Shown: positions 42,266-51,383, counted from the first letter of the stretch. The stretch: 64,000 nucleotides of DNA from Hymenobacter yonginensis (GCF_027625995.1 NZ_CP115396.1:3844501-3908500), one strand, 5' to 3'. Notes: generated by a model from the sequence alone, not told the origin. Program-made: numbers and translations.

Positions 42266-43501
42266 CTTGTTCGAGCCGGCGTTGATCATGGCGCAGCGGA
42301 AGCCGATGGTGGCCGTAGCCGAGTCCTCAGCCATAAAGCGGCGCGTGCCGGGCGACAGCCAGTAGGCCACATCGCGCCACGAACCACCTTTGTACACGCG
42401 TACGTGGTCGTCGATCAGCGACTGGTAGCCTTTCTTATCGTACTTCTCCGAAGGGTCGAGGAAGCCGTTGCGGCGGAAGGGGTTCAGATCTTCCACGTCC
42501 TCAAACGAGAGCGGGCGGTAGATGTCCTGCACCCACTCGTTCACGTTGCCCGACATATTGTACAGGCCGTAGTCGTTCGGTGGGTAGGCGTATATGTACT
42601 CTGTAATCATGGCGCCGTCGTTGAGCGAACCGGCAATACCGGCGTAGTCACCGCGGCCACGCTTGAAGTTGGCGAGGAACTGGCCCATCTTGCCACCGTA
42701 GGAGTTCCGCACCTGGCGGCCATCCCATGGGTAAATGCGCTTGTTTTCCTGGTTTTCGTTGCCGGTTTCCTGCGTACCAACCAGTGCCTGCGCGGCGTAC
42801 TCCCACTCTGCCTCGGTGGGCAGGCGGTAGTTGGGCAGCGTGTTGCCGTTTTCGATGGAAATCTTGGGCTTGCCTTCCGAATCGGTGCCTTCGGCCGCGT
42901 CGCCTTTCTTCTTACGCTTGAACAGGCCACCGCCGCCGCTGCTCTCTTCCGAGTTGCCGGCCAGCGTTTCATTCACCTTCGACGTACGCCAGGTGCAATA
43001 GTCGTTGGCCTGCAGCCAGCTTACGCCCACCACGGGGAAGAAGCGGAAGCCGGGGTAACGCAGGTAGTAGTCTACGTACGGGTCGTTGAACGACAGCTCA
43101 CGGGCCCACACGGTGGTGTCGGGCAGGGCCGACTGGTAGAATTCCTCAGAGGAGTCTTTGCGGATAAAGTGCAGGTATTCCAGCCAGTGGATGTTGGCTA
43201 CTTCGGCTTCGTCCATGTAGAACGAGGCGATGGTTACGGTGCGCTCCACGTTGTCGTGGGTCATCGTCACGTCCTCTTCCTGCGAGCCGAGTACGGTACG
43301 GCCGCCTTCAATAAAGATAAGGCCCGGGCCTTCGGGAATGCCGGCGTAGTCTGCCACTTTCATCCCTTCCTCGGTGTTATAATCGATGCCCGTAGTGGAG
43401 CTATACTTACCGGGTTTAGTAGCAGTCGGCGGACCGCTTTTGCAGGAAGCCAAAGCGCAGGCTCCTACGACCGCAAAACGCAGGTACTTGGAAAAATTCA
43501 T
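42263..43501 (-). CDS. GldJ/GldK-type gliding/T9SS lipoprotein (FGE-sulfatase fold)
   Basis: 412 residues, with start ATG at 43501. Lipobox ASC (Cys near 20). The formylglycine-generating-enzyme-like domain reads GPGLIFIEGGRTVLGS, SFYMDEAEVANIHWLEYL, YPGFRFFPVVGVSWLQANDYCTWRT, LPTEAEWEYAAQ, NMSGNVNEWVQD and YKGGSWRD. GldJ and GldK both have this fold and support T9SS-dependent secretion and gliding. The N-terminal segment looks closer to GldJ as remembered, but no alignment was run. A PorP/SprF gene lies directly upstream, and no gldL/M/N genes follow. Confidence 0.85.
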   Translation of the reverse strand: MNFSKYLRFAVVGACALASCKSGPPTATKPGKYSSTTGIDYNTEEGMKVADYAGIPEGPGLIFIEGGRTVLGSQEEDVTMTHDNVERTVTIASFYMDEAEVANIHWLEYLHFIRKDSSEEFYQSALPDTTVWARELSFNDPYVDYYLRYPGFRFFPVVGVSWLQANDYCTWRTSKVNETLAGNSEESSGGGGLFKRKKKGDAAEGTDSEGKPKISIENGNTLPNYRLPTEAEWEYAAQALVGTQETGNENQENKRIYPWDGRQVRNSYGGKMGQFLANFKRGRGDYAGIAGSLNDGAMITEYIYAYPPNDYGLYNMSGNVNEWVQDIYRPLSFEDVEDLNPFRRNGFLDPSEKYDKKGYQSLIDDHVRVYKGGSWRDVAYWLSPGTRRFMAEDSATATIGFRCAMINAGSNK

Positions 43502-43568
43502 GATTGAGTTGAAACTACCTGTTAGAAAACGTTTTAGGCAAGGCAAGTTGCTGCAATAATACAACAAT

Positions 43569-44621
43569 TCAGAACGATGGCCAAGGAGGCGCCGGGGAAT
43601 TTCGACGTTTGAGGCGGCGCCAGGCGGCGTCCAGCGAATCAAACGCCCGCAGGGTCAGAGTTATTTCATGCGCGCCGCCCAGATCGGCACTCAAGCTGCT
43701 CAGCGCCACGTCGTAAGCATATCCAACCCGGAAGCTGCCCACGCTGACGCCCGCAATGGCCGTCAGAATCTGCTGCGGGCGTGGGGCGCCGGGCAGCGGA
43801 ATGCCGCGGTAGACGGCGCCCAGCGTAAGCGGCGTCACGGTTGCGTACAATCCGGCTTCGGCCCGCTCGGAGCCGCCCTGCCGCACGTAATGCGCGGTGG
43901 GCGTGACACTTATTTCGCGGGTTTGCTGGCGCGTGGTGCGCTGCAGGAAGTAGTGCTTGTAACCGGTGCTGACCTCGTAGCGGATGGGCAGCGTGCCCTG
44001 GGTGCGGAAACCGAGGTCGGGCTGGTTGAGATGGTGGCCGGCCACCGACACCCAGAAGTTCTGGGAGTAGAGCAGCACGCCCGTGCCCACGCTCAGGTAG
44101 CTGACGGGGTTGAAATCGAGCGGCTCGGCGGTGGTGGGCGTCGTGGTGCCGTCTTCCGAAAGCTGGTCGCCGAAGACGAGGTTGCCGTAGCTGATGCGCT
44201 GGTTGCCGTAGCTGGCGCGCAGGCCGCCACTAAACGACAGCGCTTTGTTGAGGCGGGTCTGGTAGGCGTAGAGGCCGCCTACCTCGAAGCGGGTGTAGCC
44301 CAGGCCGCCGGTCCGGTCGTGGTTGAGCAGCAGGCCGATGGAGTTATGCTGGTCCTTGAGGCGGTAGTCGGCGGCGAGCTGGCTGGTGGTGAAGGTGCCG
44401 GCCAGCGTGGGGAACTGGTTGCGGTAGCTGAGCGTGACGCTGGCATCGTCGAGAAGGCCGGCGAAAGCGGGGTTCTGGTGCAGGCGGTTGGCGTAAGGCT
44501 GGGCAAAGTACAGGTCCTGCGCGGCGGCGGGCAGCGCCACTACGGCGACTACTGCCGCCAGCAGCGGCCGGCGGAAGCGGCCGGAACGGCCCCTGATTTT
44601 GCGTCGGAATAGCCCTGTCAT
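43569..44621 (-). CDS. PorP/SprF family T9SS membrane protein
   Basis: 350 residues, with start ATG at 44621. A signal peptide ends near AAAQD. The PorP/SprF pattern reads YFAQPYANRLHQNPAFAGLLDDASVTLSYRNQFP, then beta-barrel strands to the C-terminus. PorP/SprF proteins sit in the outer membrane and help T9SS cargo or motility adhesins. The Ala/Pro-rich C-terminal tail after LRRLKRRN is unusual. It probably forms an operon with the lipoprotein gene 67 nt downstream. Confidence 0.9.
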   Translation of the reverse strand: MTGLFRRKIRGRSGRFRRPLLAAVVAVVALPAAAQDLYFAQPYANRLHQNPAFAGLLDDASVTLSYRNQFPTLAGTFTTSQLAADYRLKDQHNSIGLLLNHDRTGGLGYTRFEVGGLYAYQTRLNKALSFSGGLRASYGNQRISYGNLVFGDQLSEDGTTTPTTAEPLDFNPVSYLSVGTGVLLYSQNFWVSVAGHHLNQPDLGFRTQGTLPIRYEVSTGYKHYFLQRTTRQQTREISVTPTAHYVRQGGSERAEAGLYATVTPLTLGAVYRGIPLPGAPRPQQILTAIAGVSVGSFRVGYAYDVALSSLSADLGGAHEITLTLRAFDSLDAAWRRLKRRNSPAPPWPSF

Positions 44622-44785
44622 CAAGAGGTTAAACGCCGGCCTGGCTTGGTATCGTACACAACAATGTGGCTTTGCGGAAACTAAATTGCCACTTTCCGGC
44701 CTCATTAGCAGTATCCGGCGGGCATTAATCGACCAACGCGGGCATTTTGGCGACCAGCCCGCGGCCGTTGCCGGGCCAAGGCTGC

Positions 44786-44793
44786 TACTTTTG
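44786..44793 (+). promoter_or_regulatory. -7 promoter element TACTTTTG upstream of the AsmA gene
   Basis: Exact TAnnTTTG match; a TTG at 44768-44770 is only 15 nt upstream, so the -33 part is weak. It is 104 nt before the AsmA start, with a repeat in between. Confidence 0.4.
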
Positions 44794-44805
44794 CTACGCT
44801 TTAGG

Positions 44806-44888
44806 CTTAGTACATAGGGCTTGGAAAGTAGGACGTTTGTCCTTCCTAAGCCCTATGCCCTAAGCCCGGTTTCCTAAGCCCTAACTCC
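44806..44888. repeat. TTAGGGC-family repeat
   Basis: CTTTAGGCTTAG and TAGGGCTTGG in forward orientation, then CCTAAGCCCTATGCCCTAAGCCC and CCTAAGCCCTAAC in reverse. The same heptamer as at 20136-20233, but here in the leader of the AsmA gene rather than at a gene end. Confidence 0.8.
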
Positions 44889-44896
44889 TCTCTCCT

Positions 44897-47800
44897 ATGC
44901 GTAAATTCTGGATTGGCTTACTGATTTTCGTGGTGGTGCTGGTGGCCGGCGTGGCCCTGACGCCGCTGCTGTTCAAAGACAAAATCAAGCAGGCGCTCGA
45001 CAAGCAGCTAGCCCAACGGGTGGACGCCGAGGTGCAGTACCAGCCCGAAAACGTCAGCCTGACCCTATTCAGCACCTTCCCGGATCTGGCACTGGGCATC
45101 GATGAGCTGCGCGTGATTGGGCAGGACTCGTTTGCGCGCGACACGCTAGCCTATCTGCCGTCGTTGCGGGTGGGGCTGGATCTGATGAGCGTCATCCGGG
45201 GCGAGCAAATCAAAATAAAGAGCATCGTGCTCGACCGGCCCGACATCAGCGCGAAGGTGCTGAAAAGCGGCCGCGCCAACTGGGACGTGATGCTGTCCGA
45301 CTCGGCCGCCGCGGCCCAGGGCCAGGATACGACTTCGCTCAACCTGGCCATCAGCAAATGGGAAGTGACCGACGGGCACCTGCGCTACGAGGACCGCACG
45401 ATTCCCTTCAACATGGAGCTGCGCGGCCTCAACCACACCGGCTCCGGCGACTTCGAGCAGAACGTCTTCGATTTGGTCAGCCAGACTGAGGCGCGGGAGT
45501 TTTCGATGACCTACGACGGCACTGAGTACGTGACGCGCAAAAAGCTGACCGGCGACGTGACCCTGGCCATGGACCTGGAGAAGATGCTGTTCACGTTCAA
45601 AGACAACAAGGTGCAACTCAATGATTTCCCGGCCCAGTTTGCCGGCACCATCGGGCTGCCGAATGACACGGACATCACCTACGACCTGACATTCAAGGCG
45701 CTGGAAACCGACTTCAAGAACATTCTGAGTCTGGTGCCGGGCGTGTACACGGCGCAGTTCAAAGACGTGGAAGCCAGCGGGCAGGTGGCGTTTAATGGCT
45801 ACTTCAAGGGCGTGCAAAACGACGTACGGATGCCCGGCTACGGCGTGAACCTGCAGGTGAAGAACGGTATGTTCAAGTATCCGCAGCTACCGCAGGCGGC
45901 CAAGAACATCAACGTGGACATGGTGGTGGACAACCCGTCGGGCTTTACCAACAACATGAAAGTCAACGTGAAGCAGTTTCACCTCGACCTGGGCCAGAAC
46001 CCGATTGATGGCAACGTGGCCATCGACGGGCTGGAGCCGATGAAGGTGGACGGCCGCGTGAAAGCCAACGTGGACCTGGCCGAAATGATGAAGGTGTACC
46101 CGGTGCAGGACTTGCTGCTGCGCGGCAAGCTGTTCGTGGATGGCACCGCCAAAGGCACGTACTCCAGCACCCAGATGCCGGTGGTGCAGGCCAAGATGAA
46201 CCTGACCAACGGCTACGTGAAGAGCAAGCAGTTTCCGGCCCCGATTGAGAATCTGACGGTTACGGGCGTGGTGACCAACCCCACGGGCCAGCTCAACGAC
46301 ACGCGCGTGGACATCAGCAACTTCCGGATGCTGCTGGACGGCGAGCCGCTGGCCGGCCGCGTGAGCACCCAGGGCGTAGACAAGCTGCGCTTCGATGCCG
46401 ACGTGAAAGGCACCGTGGACCTCACCAAAATCACGAAAATATTCCCGCTGGACGGCATGACCGTGACGGGCCGCCTGAACGGCAACGTGGCCGCCAAAGG
46501 CAACATGGCCGACATCGAGGCCGGGCGCTACCAGACGGTGGTAGCCTCGGGCACGGTGCAGGCGCAGAACATCACCTACAAAAGCGCCGACCTGCCGCAA
46601 GGCATGCGCGTAACCCGCGCCACGGCCACCTTCAATAACGACAAGATTGTGCTGCAGAACATGGCCGGCTTCGTGGGCTCGTCGGACGTGGCGGCCTCGG
46701 GCACCATCAGCAACTACATGGGCTACCTGTTTGTGCCCGGCCAGCCGCTGCGTGGCAACCTGACGGTGAACTCCAGCCGCTTCAATGTGAACGAGTGGAT
46801 GGTAGACGAGGTGACGGCGGCGCCGAGCAAGGGCGCCACGGCCGCCACCAAAGCCCCCACCGCCGCCACCAAGGCCGACGGCGTGCTACAGATTCCGAAG
46901 GAGTTCGACCTGACCTTGAACACCACTGTGGGCCAGGTGATTTACGACAACCTCAAGCTCGACAACGTGAAGGGCACGGTGGGCGTGCGAGACCAGACAG
47001 CAACGCTCAACGGCCTGACGTTTAACACGCTGGGCGGCGCGTTTGCCACCACCGGCTCGTATAGCAGCAAGAACCTGGCGCACCCCAAGTTCAACTTCGG
47101 GCTGAACATCAAGAACCTGAACTTCCAGAACGCCTTTGCGGCCTTCAACTCCATCAAGACGCTGGTGCCGCTGGCCGACAACCTGGAAGGCATCTTCTCC
47201 ACCAACTTCAGCGTGAGCGGCGAAATGGGCCCCGACATGATGCCTAACTACAGCACGCTCACCGGCAAGGGCCTGTTTGAGGTGGTGCGGGCGGCCGTGA
47301 GCGGCTCGCCGGTACTCAATAAAATCAGCAGCCTCACGCAGTTTCAGGAGCTGAAAAGCTTTGCGGTGAACAACAAGGATGTGGCCGCCGAAATCCTCAA
47401 CGGCAACTTCATCGTGAAGCCGTTTGACCTGACTGTGGGCCAGGTAAAAATGACCGTGGGCGGCTCCAACAACATCAGCAGCGGCGGGCTGGAGTACGTG
47501 ACGGCCCTGAACGTGCCCACCGGCAAGCTCGGCAGCCAGCTCAGCGGCCAGCTCACGCGCCTCACCGGCGTCTCCGACATCAAGGGCACGGAGCGCGTGA
47601 CGCTGGGCCTCAGCATCGGGGGCACCGTGAGCAACCCGCAGGTGAAGCTGACCACCGGCAGCGTGAAGGCGCAGGCCAAGGACATCGTCAGCAACATCGT
47701 GCAGGCCAAGGTCGACGACGCCAAGGTGCAGCTGCAGGCCAAAGCCAAAGTGGCGCAGGACAGCCTGCAGCGCGAGTTGCAGCGCAAGCAGCTGGAGCTG

Positions 47801-48019
47801 CAGAACAAGGCCCAGCTGGAAATTGAAAAGCGCCGCCTTGAAGCCCAGGCCAAGTTGAAGGAGCAGGCCACCAAAGGCCTCAACTCGCTGTTCGGCAAGC
47901 CCAAAGCCCAACCGGCCAAGCCCGCCACCCCGGCCCCCGACCCCACGCCGGCCCCCGCCGACCCCAAACCCGCCGACCCGGAGCCCACCAAGCCCGACAC
48001 GGCCAAAACCGGCGGCTAA
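44897..48019 (+). CDS. Large AsmA family protein
   Basis: 1040 residues. One N-terminal membrane helix (about 4-26) precedes a long periplasmic beta-rich region with repeated strands typical of AsmA/TamB-like proteins. The C-terminus is a long charged helix rich in Gln, Lys and Ala (about 920-1000) and a Pro/Asp tail with PAPDPTPAPADP. AsmA relatives act as bridges for lipids between membranes. Ser/Ala/Thr-rich insertions occur near residue 640. No partner gene adjoins it. Confidence 0.9.
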   Translation: MRKFWIGLLIFVVVLVAGVALTPLLFKDKIKQALDKQLAQRVDAEVQYQPENVSLTLFSTFPDLALGIDELRVIGQDSFARDTLAYLPSLRVGLDLMSVIRGEQIKIKSIVLDRPDISAKVLKSGRANWDVMLSDSAAAAQGQDTTSLNLAISKWEVTDGHLRYEDRTIPFNMELRGLNHTGSGDFEQNVFDLVSQTEAREFSMTYDGTEYVTRKKLTGDVTLAMDLEKMLFTFKDNKVQLNDFPAQFAGTIGLPNDTDITYDLTFKALETDFKNILSLVPGVYTAQFKDVEASGQVAFNGYFKGVQNDVRMPGYGVNLQVKNGMFKYPQLPQAAKNINVDMVVDNPSGFTNNMKVNVKQFHLDLGQNPIDGNVAIDGLEPMKVDGRVKANVDLAEMMKVYPVQDLLLRGKLFVDGTAKGTYSSTQMPVVQAKMNLTNGYVKSKQFPAPIENLTVTGVVTNPTGQLNDTRVDISNFRMLLDGEPLAGRVSTQGVDKLRFDADVKGTVDLTKITKIFPLDGMTVTGRLNGNVAAKGNMADIEAGRYQTVVASGTVQAQNITYKSADLPQGMRVTRATATFNNDKIVLQNMAGFVGSSDVAASGTISNYMGYLFVPGQPLRGNLTVNSSRFNVNEWMVDEVTAAPSKGATAATKAPTAATKADGVLQIPKEFDLTLNTTVGQVIYDNLKLDNVKGTVGVRDQTATLNGLTFNTLGGAFATTGSYSSKNLAHPKFNFGLNIKNLNFQNAFAAFNSIKTLVPLADNLEGIFSTNFSVSGEMGPDMMPNYSTLTGKGLFEVVRAAVSGSPVLNKISSLTQFQELKSFAVNNKDVAAEILNGNFIVKPFDLTVGQVKMTVGGSNNISSGGLEYVTALNVPTGKLGSQLSGQLTRLTGVSDIKGTERVTLGLSIGGTVSNPQVKLTTGSVKAQAKDIVSNIVQAKVDDAKVQLQAKAKVAQDSLQRELQRKQLELQNKAQLEIEKRRLEAQAKLKEQATKGLNSLFGKPKAQPAKPATPAPDPTPAPADPKPADPEPTKPDTAKTGG

Positions 48020-48040
48020 CCCTCGTAACCGCACACACGC

Positions 48041-48077
48041 AAAAGCGCCCCGCAGCAACAGCTACGGGGCGCTTTTT
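48041..48077. terminator. Bidirectional Rho-independent terminator
   Basis: AAAAGCGCCCCG (48041-48052) pairs with CGGGGCGCTTTT (48065-48076), with a T tract on the plus side, between the AsmA gene and the convergent thioredoxin-like gene. Confidence 0.93.
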
Positions 48078-48094
48078 ATTGGCCGGTGGGCGTT

Positions 48095-48718
48095 CTAGCG
48101 CAGCTTTTGCACCAGGGCCAGCAGCTCGTGCTGGGTGGTTTGGGTCTTGTCTTTGGCGTACCAGCCGTGAATTTTCTCGGCGTATTCCTCGTGGGTGGCG
48201 CCCTGGGCTTTCAGGTCGAGTAGCAGCGCTTGGGCGGGCACGGGGCGCGGGCCCCAGTGGGCGGCCTCGGTGAGCGTCTCGGCGTGGAGCACTACCAGCT
48301 GCGGGATGGAGCGGGCGCCGTTGGTGAGGTAGCGGTCCATGAGGTCGGGGTTTTCGTCGCGCAGCAGGTAGTGGGTGCGGATGTTGCCGCCTGAAGCCTG
48401 GGCCACGGCTTCCAGCACGGGCACGATCTGGGCCGCGTCGCCGCACCAGCCTTCCGTGATAATCAGCCACTCGTAGCGCTGCGGCAGGGCCTGCACGGCG
48501 GCCGCCAGCTCGGGCAGCACGCGGGTGGTTTTGTCGAGGCGCTGCATGCGCTGCACGTTGAGGTGGGTGTACTCGGTCAGCTCCGGGCTTTGCTGGGGGC
48601 CGGTGGTTTTGCCGTCGGCCTGCAGCTCGTCGATGAGCTGGCGGTAGCGGGCGTAGGTGTAGGCCGAGGCGAGGCGCTCGGGCGTGAGAACGGGCTGGGT
48701 GGTGGGTTCGGTGGTCAT
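48095..48718 (-). CDS. Thioredoxin-like fold protein with WCGDA motif
   Basis: 207 residues, with start ATG at 48718. A helical N-terminal part (about 1-80) with YTYARYRQLIDEL precedes a thioredoxin-like domain: YEWLIITEGWCGDAAQIVPVLEAVA, then TNGARSIPQLVVL with the cis-Pro. The active-site pair is Cys-Gly-Asp-Ala rather than CxxC, so a disulfide exchange role is unlikely; such proteins occur widely in Bacteroidota. No signal peptide. Confidence 0.85.
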   Translation of the reverse strand: MTTEPTTQPVLTPERLASAYTYARYRQLIDELQADGKTTGPQQSPELTEYTHLNVQRMQRLDKTTRVLPELAAAVQALPQRYEWLIITEGWCGDAAQIVPVLEAVAQASGGNIRTHYLLRDENPDLMDRYLTNGARSIPQLVVLHAETLTEAAHWGPRPVPAQALLLDLKAQGATHEEYAEKIHGWYAKDKTQTTQHELLALVQKLR

Positions 48719-48783
48719 GCAGGAAACAAGGTTAGCAGCACTACATACGCAGGCGGCGCGGCGGCGGCGGTACCCGGTTGTGG

Positions 48784-48829
48784 CCAAAAAAAGCCGAAGC
48801 CTTTCCAGGAAATCCTGAAAAGGCTTCGG
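48784..48829 (-). terminator. Rho-independent terminator of the DinB gene
   Basis: CCGAAGCCTTT and CAGGA (48794-48810) pair with 48813-48829, with one mismatch. On the minus strand the stem is followed by seven Ts. Confidence 0.92.
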
Positions 48830-48854
48830 TATAACCCGCAAACCGGGATTTTGC

Positions 48855-49358
48855 TTACAGGCTGGGCACGTCGGCGGCCTGCGCCTTCGCCGACAGCTCG
48901 CGGCAGTAGGTGATGTAGTCGGTGTTGATGGGCTCCAGGCCCTGCTCGCGCAGCTTGATGGCCACCTGGCCGCGGTGGTAGTTGCCGTGAATGGGCAGGT
49001 GCGTGAAGATGTCGGACACTTGGCTGGTGAAGCTCTCCCCTACCGAGTTGGTGTAGCTGATGAGGCGGTGCAACTCGGTTTCGTCGGCGGCGGCGGCCAG
49101 GCCGTAGAAGCGGGCCGTCGACTGCTCGTGCCAGTGGTGCAGGCCGGCCAAGTCGTGCTCCTGCCATACTTTCACGGGGCTGGGCGTGCCCGTGAGGCGG
49201 CCAATCCAGATAGACTGGGCGTTGAGCACGTGGCTGAACAGCCGCAGCACGTTGGCCGGGATGGTAGCGCCGTTGGCTACGAGGCCGTCGAGGTGGCGGA
49301 GCAGGGTTTCGTTGGCCCACACGTTGTAGGCCCCCAGTTTGTCAATGGTATTAATCAT
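48855..49358 (-). CDS. DinB family protein
   Basis: 167 residues with the DinB four-helix layout: YNVWANETLL, then LFSHVLNAQSIWIGRL, then FTHLPIHGNYHRGQVAIKLREQG. The three His ligands of the metal site are visible in FSHV and HGNYHRGQ. DinB proteins include thiol transferases; the role here is unknown. Confidence 0.92.
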   Translation of the reverse strand: MINTIDKLGAYNVWANETLLRHLDGLVANGATIPANVLRLFSHVLNAQSIWIGRLTGTPSPVKVWQEHDLAGLHHWHEQSTARFYGLAAAADETELHRLISYTNSVGESFTSQVSDIFTHLPIHGNYHRGQVAIKLREQGLEPINTDYITYCRELSAKAQAADVPSL

Positions 49359-49457
49359 ACGTGTGCTGTGCTGGTGGAAGAAGCGCCAGGGCTGCCGCCG
49401 GCAAACTCAGGCGTTATACCACGCCCGATGGTCTTGCCGCCCGCAGGCCGCTGGCCC

Positions 49458-49931
49458 CTATCTGGGGTCCTGCCAAACCAGCTTTTCTTCGGTTTTATTT
49501 TTGTTGAAATCAGAGCAGTTGCCGTCGCCGCGGCCCGTGAGGCCGCCGTCGGGGTGGCACAGTAGCTTGCCTTTCTGGTCGTAGAGGTTGGTGTACTGGT
49601 CGCAGCAGGGGCTGGTTTCGTAGTACACCACGGCACCTTTGTAGCGGTACCGGAACACCTGAATGGGCGGGTTCTGCTTCTCCTCGGCCAGATGCGCCTC
49701 AATGCGGGCCTTCAGCCAGCCCGGGCGGGCGGTGGTGTCGAACTGCGCTACGGGAGCATCGGGCACGGGCGTGGTGGTGTTGCGGGCGGCCGGGGCCGGC
49801 GTGGAGGTGATGCCCGTGGTGCCGTTGGCCGGTGTGTCGGTTGGCGTCGTGACACTCACGTTTTTCTGGCAGCCGAAGCTGCAGAGCAGTACACCCAGCG
49901 CAGTGGCCGGCAATAGTAGAAAGGAGCGCAT
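49458..49931 (-). CDS. Lipoprotein with conserved CCD...GDGNC domain
   Basis: 157 residues. Lipobox SFGC (Cys near 21), a Thr/Pro-rich linker (about 25-62), then a small domain: GWLKARIEAHLAEE, FRYRYKGAVVYYETSPCCDQY, and CHPDGGLTGRGDGNCSDF. The CC plus two further Cys suggest disulfides. It looks like a DUF6970-type protein of Bacteroidota, from memory. A TACTTTTG -7 box is at 49952-49959 on the minus strand. Confidence 0.78.
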   Translation of the reverse strand: MRSFLLLPATALGVLLCSFGCQKNVSVTTPTDTPANGTTGITSTPAPAARNTTTPVPDAPVAQFDTTARPGWLKARIEAHLAEEKQNPPIQVFRYRYKGAVVYYETSPCCDQYTNLYDQKGKLLCHPDGGLTGRGDGNCSDFNKNKTEEKLVWQDPR

Positions 49932-50017
49932 GGCAACGGGAAAAGAGGGCGCAAAAGTACAGACGGCAGCCGATAAGCCAACCGTTGGTCTGTACGTACG
50001 CCTATCCGGCGCTGAGG

Positions 50018-50245
50018 TTGGTGATGAGGTGACAGGTGACAGGTGACAGGTGACAGGTGACAGGTGACAGGTGACAGGTAAAGAAAGAACGTCATTCCGA
50101 GCAGAGCGAGGAATCTCGCCCGCGGGCTAATTCAAGAAAACACGGCCGTCTGAGAAAAGTCGTCTGTCTCTCCCTCTCTGAAGGAGAGGGGGCCGGGGGG
50201 TGAGGCCCACGCGAGATGCTTCGGCTGCGCCTCTGCATGACGTTC
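50018..50245. repeat. Nested repeat: TGACAGG tandem plus GCGAGATGCTTCG copy R3
   Basis: A GGTGACA tandem tract (50018-50080) leads into R3, arms 50087-50119 and 50211-50245. The loop holds a second hairpin, CTCTCCCTCTCTGAAGGAGAG (about 50168-50188). The whole 349-nt gap (49932-50280) between two minus-strand genes contains nothing else recognisable. Confidence 0.87.
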
Positions 50246-50280
50246 ATGGTTTGTCACTCCATTATCATTCCATCACCCTA

Positions 50281-50679
50281 TCACAATAACGCCCACAAGC
50301 GCGGGCCAAATACTAGCGCGCCCACTGCTGCGGCGGCTATGGCTCCGGCCAGCACGGCGCCGGCGGCCACGTCCTTGGCTCGGCCGGCCAGCGGGTGGTA
50401 CTCCGGCGACACCAGGTTCACAACGGCCTCCACGGCGGTATTCAACAGCTCCAGGCTCCAGACCAGCCCCACGGCCAGTACCACCAGCGCCCATTCCCAG
50501 CGCGCCAGCTCCAGATACCAGCCCAGCCCCAGCACCGCTACGGTGGCGGCCGCATGAAACTGCAGATGCACCTCCGTGCGCAGCGCCGCCGCCACACCCC
50601 GCAGCGCATAGCCGAAGCTAGCGGCCCGGCGCCGCAGCACCGCCGGAAACCGCCGCGGCGGCCGCTCCGGGCTAGCCAC
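50281..50679 (-). CDS. dgkA: Diacylglycerol kinase family protein
   Basis: 132 residues from a GTG at 50679 that overlaps the upstream gene's stop by eight bases. Three membrane helices are seen, with the DgkA signature ELLNTAVEAVVNLVSPEYHPLAGRAKDVAAGAVL. It phosphorylates diacylglycerol or undecaprenol in the inner membrane. The stop TGA continues into a TGATAGGGTGATGGAATG repeat tract. Confidence 0.9.
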   Translation of the reverse strand: MASPERPPRRFPAVLRRRAASFGYALRGVAAALRTEVHLQFHAAATVAVLGLGWYLELARWEWALVVLAVGLVWSLELLNTAVEAVVNLVSPEYHPLAGRAKDVAAGAVLAGAIAAAAVGALVFGPRLWALL

Positions 50680-51271
50680 GGGCCACCGCGTCGAAGGCGC
50701 CGAATACCGTCCGGCGCAGCTGCTCCCACTCGGGCCGGATGATGCTGAAGATGACCGTGTCTCGGCGGATGCCGCCTTGGGTGCGGCGGTGGCTGCGCAG
50801 CGTCCCTTCCTCGGTGGCCCCCATGCGGCGCATGGCGTTCTGCGACTTATGGTTGCGCGAGTCGGTTTCCAGCTCCACCCGCTCACAGCCCAGCACCTCG
50901 AAGGCATAGTGCAGCAGTAGGTGTTTGGCGGCGCGGTTGAGGCCCGTGCGCTGAAACTCCTGCCCCACCCAGGTGTAGCCAATGCTCAGCCGGGCGTCAG
51001 CCTCATCCAGGTTGTAGTAGCTGGTGCTGCCGGCTGCACGGCCGGTCTGCTTGTCCACGATAAGAAACGGGTAGCGGCGCTGCTGCTCCCGGCCCCGCAC
51101 GGCCTCGGTCAGATACGCGGCCAGGCTGATTGGGTCGTCGGCGCGGGTGAGGGTGTAGGCCCACAGCTCCGGTGTAGCCGCCACGGGGCGCAGGGCCTCG
51201 AAGTCGGCCGTTTGCAGCGGGCGCAGCAGGACGCGGTGGTTTTCCAGAACGATATCCTTGGCGAAATCCAT
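50672..51271 (-). CDS. GNAT family N-acetyltransferase (RimJ/RimL type)
   Basis: 199 residues. The core reads LSIGYTWVGQEFQRTGLNRAAKHLLLHYAF (acetyl-CoA loop QRTGLN), then RVELETDSRNHKSQNAMRRMG. The substrate is unknown. It is coupled to dgkA by overlapping stop and start. Confidence 0.9.
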   Translation of the reverse strand: MDFAKDIVLENHRVLLRPLQTADFEALRPVAATPELWAYTLTRADDPISLAAYLTEAVRGREQQRRYPFLIVDKQTGRAAGSTSYYNLDEADARLSIGYTWVGQEFQRTGLNRAAKHLLLHYAFEVLGCERVELETDSRNHKSQNAMRRMGATEEGTLRSHRRTQGGIRRDTVIFSIIRPEWEQLRRTVFGAFDAVARG

Positions 51272-51311
51272 GCGGGCAAAGGAGTTGGGGGAGTACGCCG
51301 TAAAGATGCCG

Positions 51312-51350
51312 AAAAAACAAAACGCCGCTGCCTGGAGTAAGGCAGCGGCG
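51312..51350 (-). terminator. Rho-independent terminator of fumC
   Basis: CGCCGCTGCC (51323-51332) pairs with GGCAGCGGCG (51341-51350). On the minus strand GTTTTGTTTTTT follows. Confidence 0.92.
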
Positions 51351-51383
51351 CTTTGTATTAGCGGGACGAACCCGCTGTAAGCA

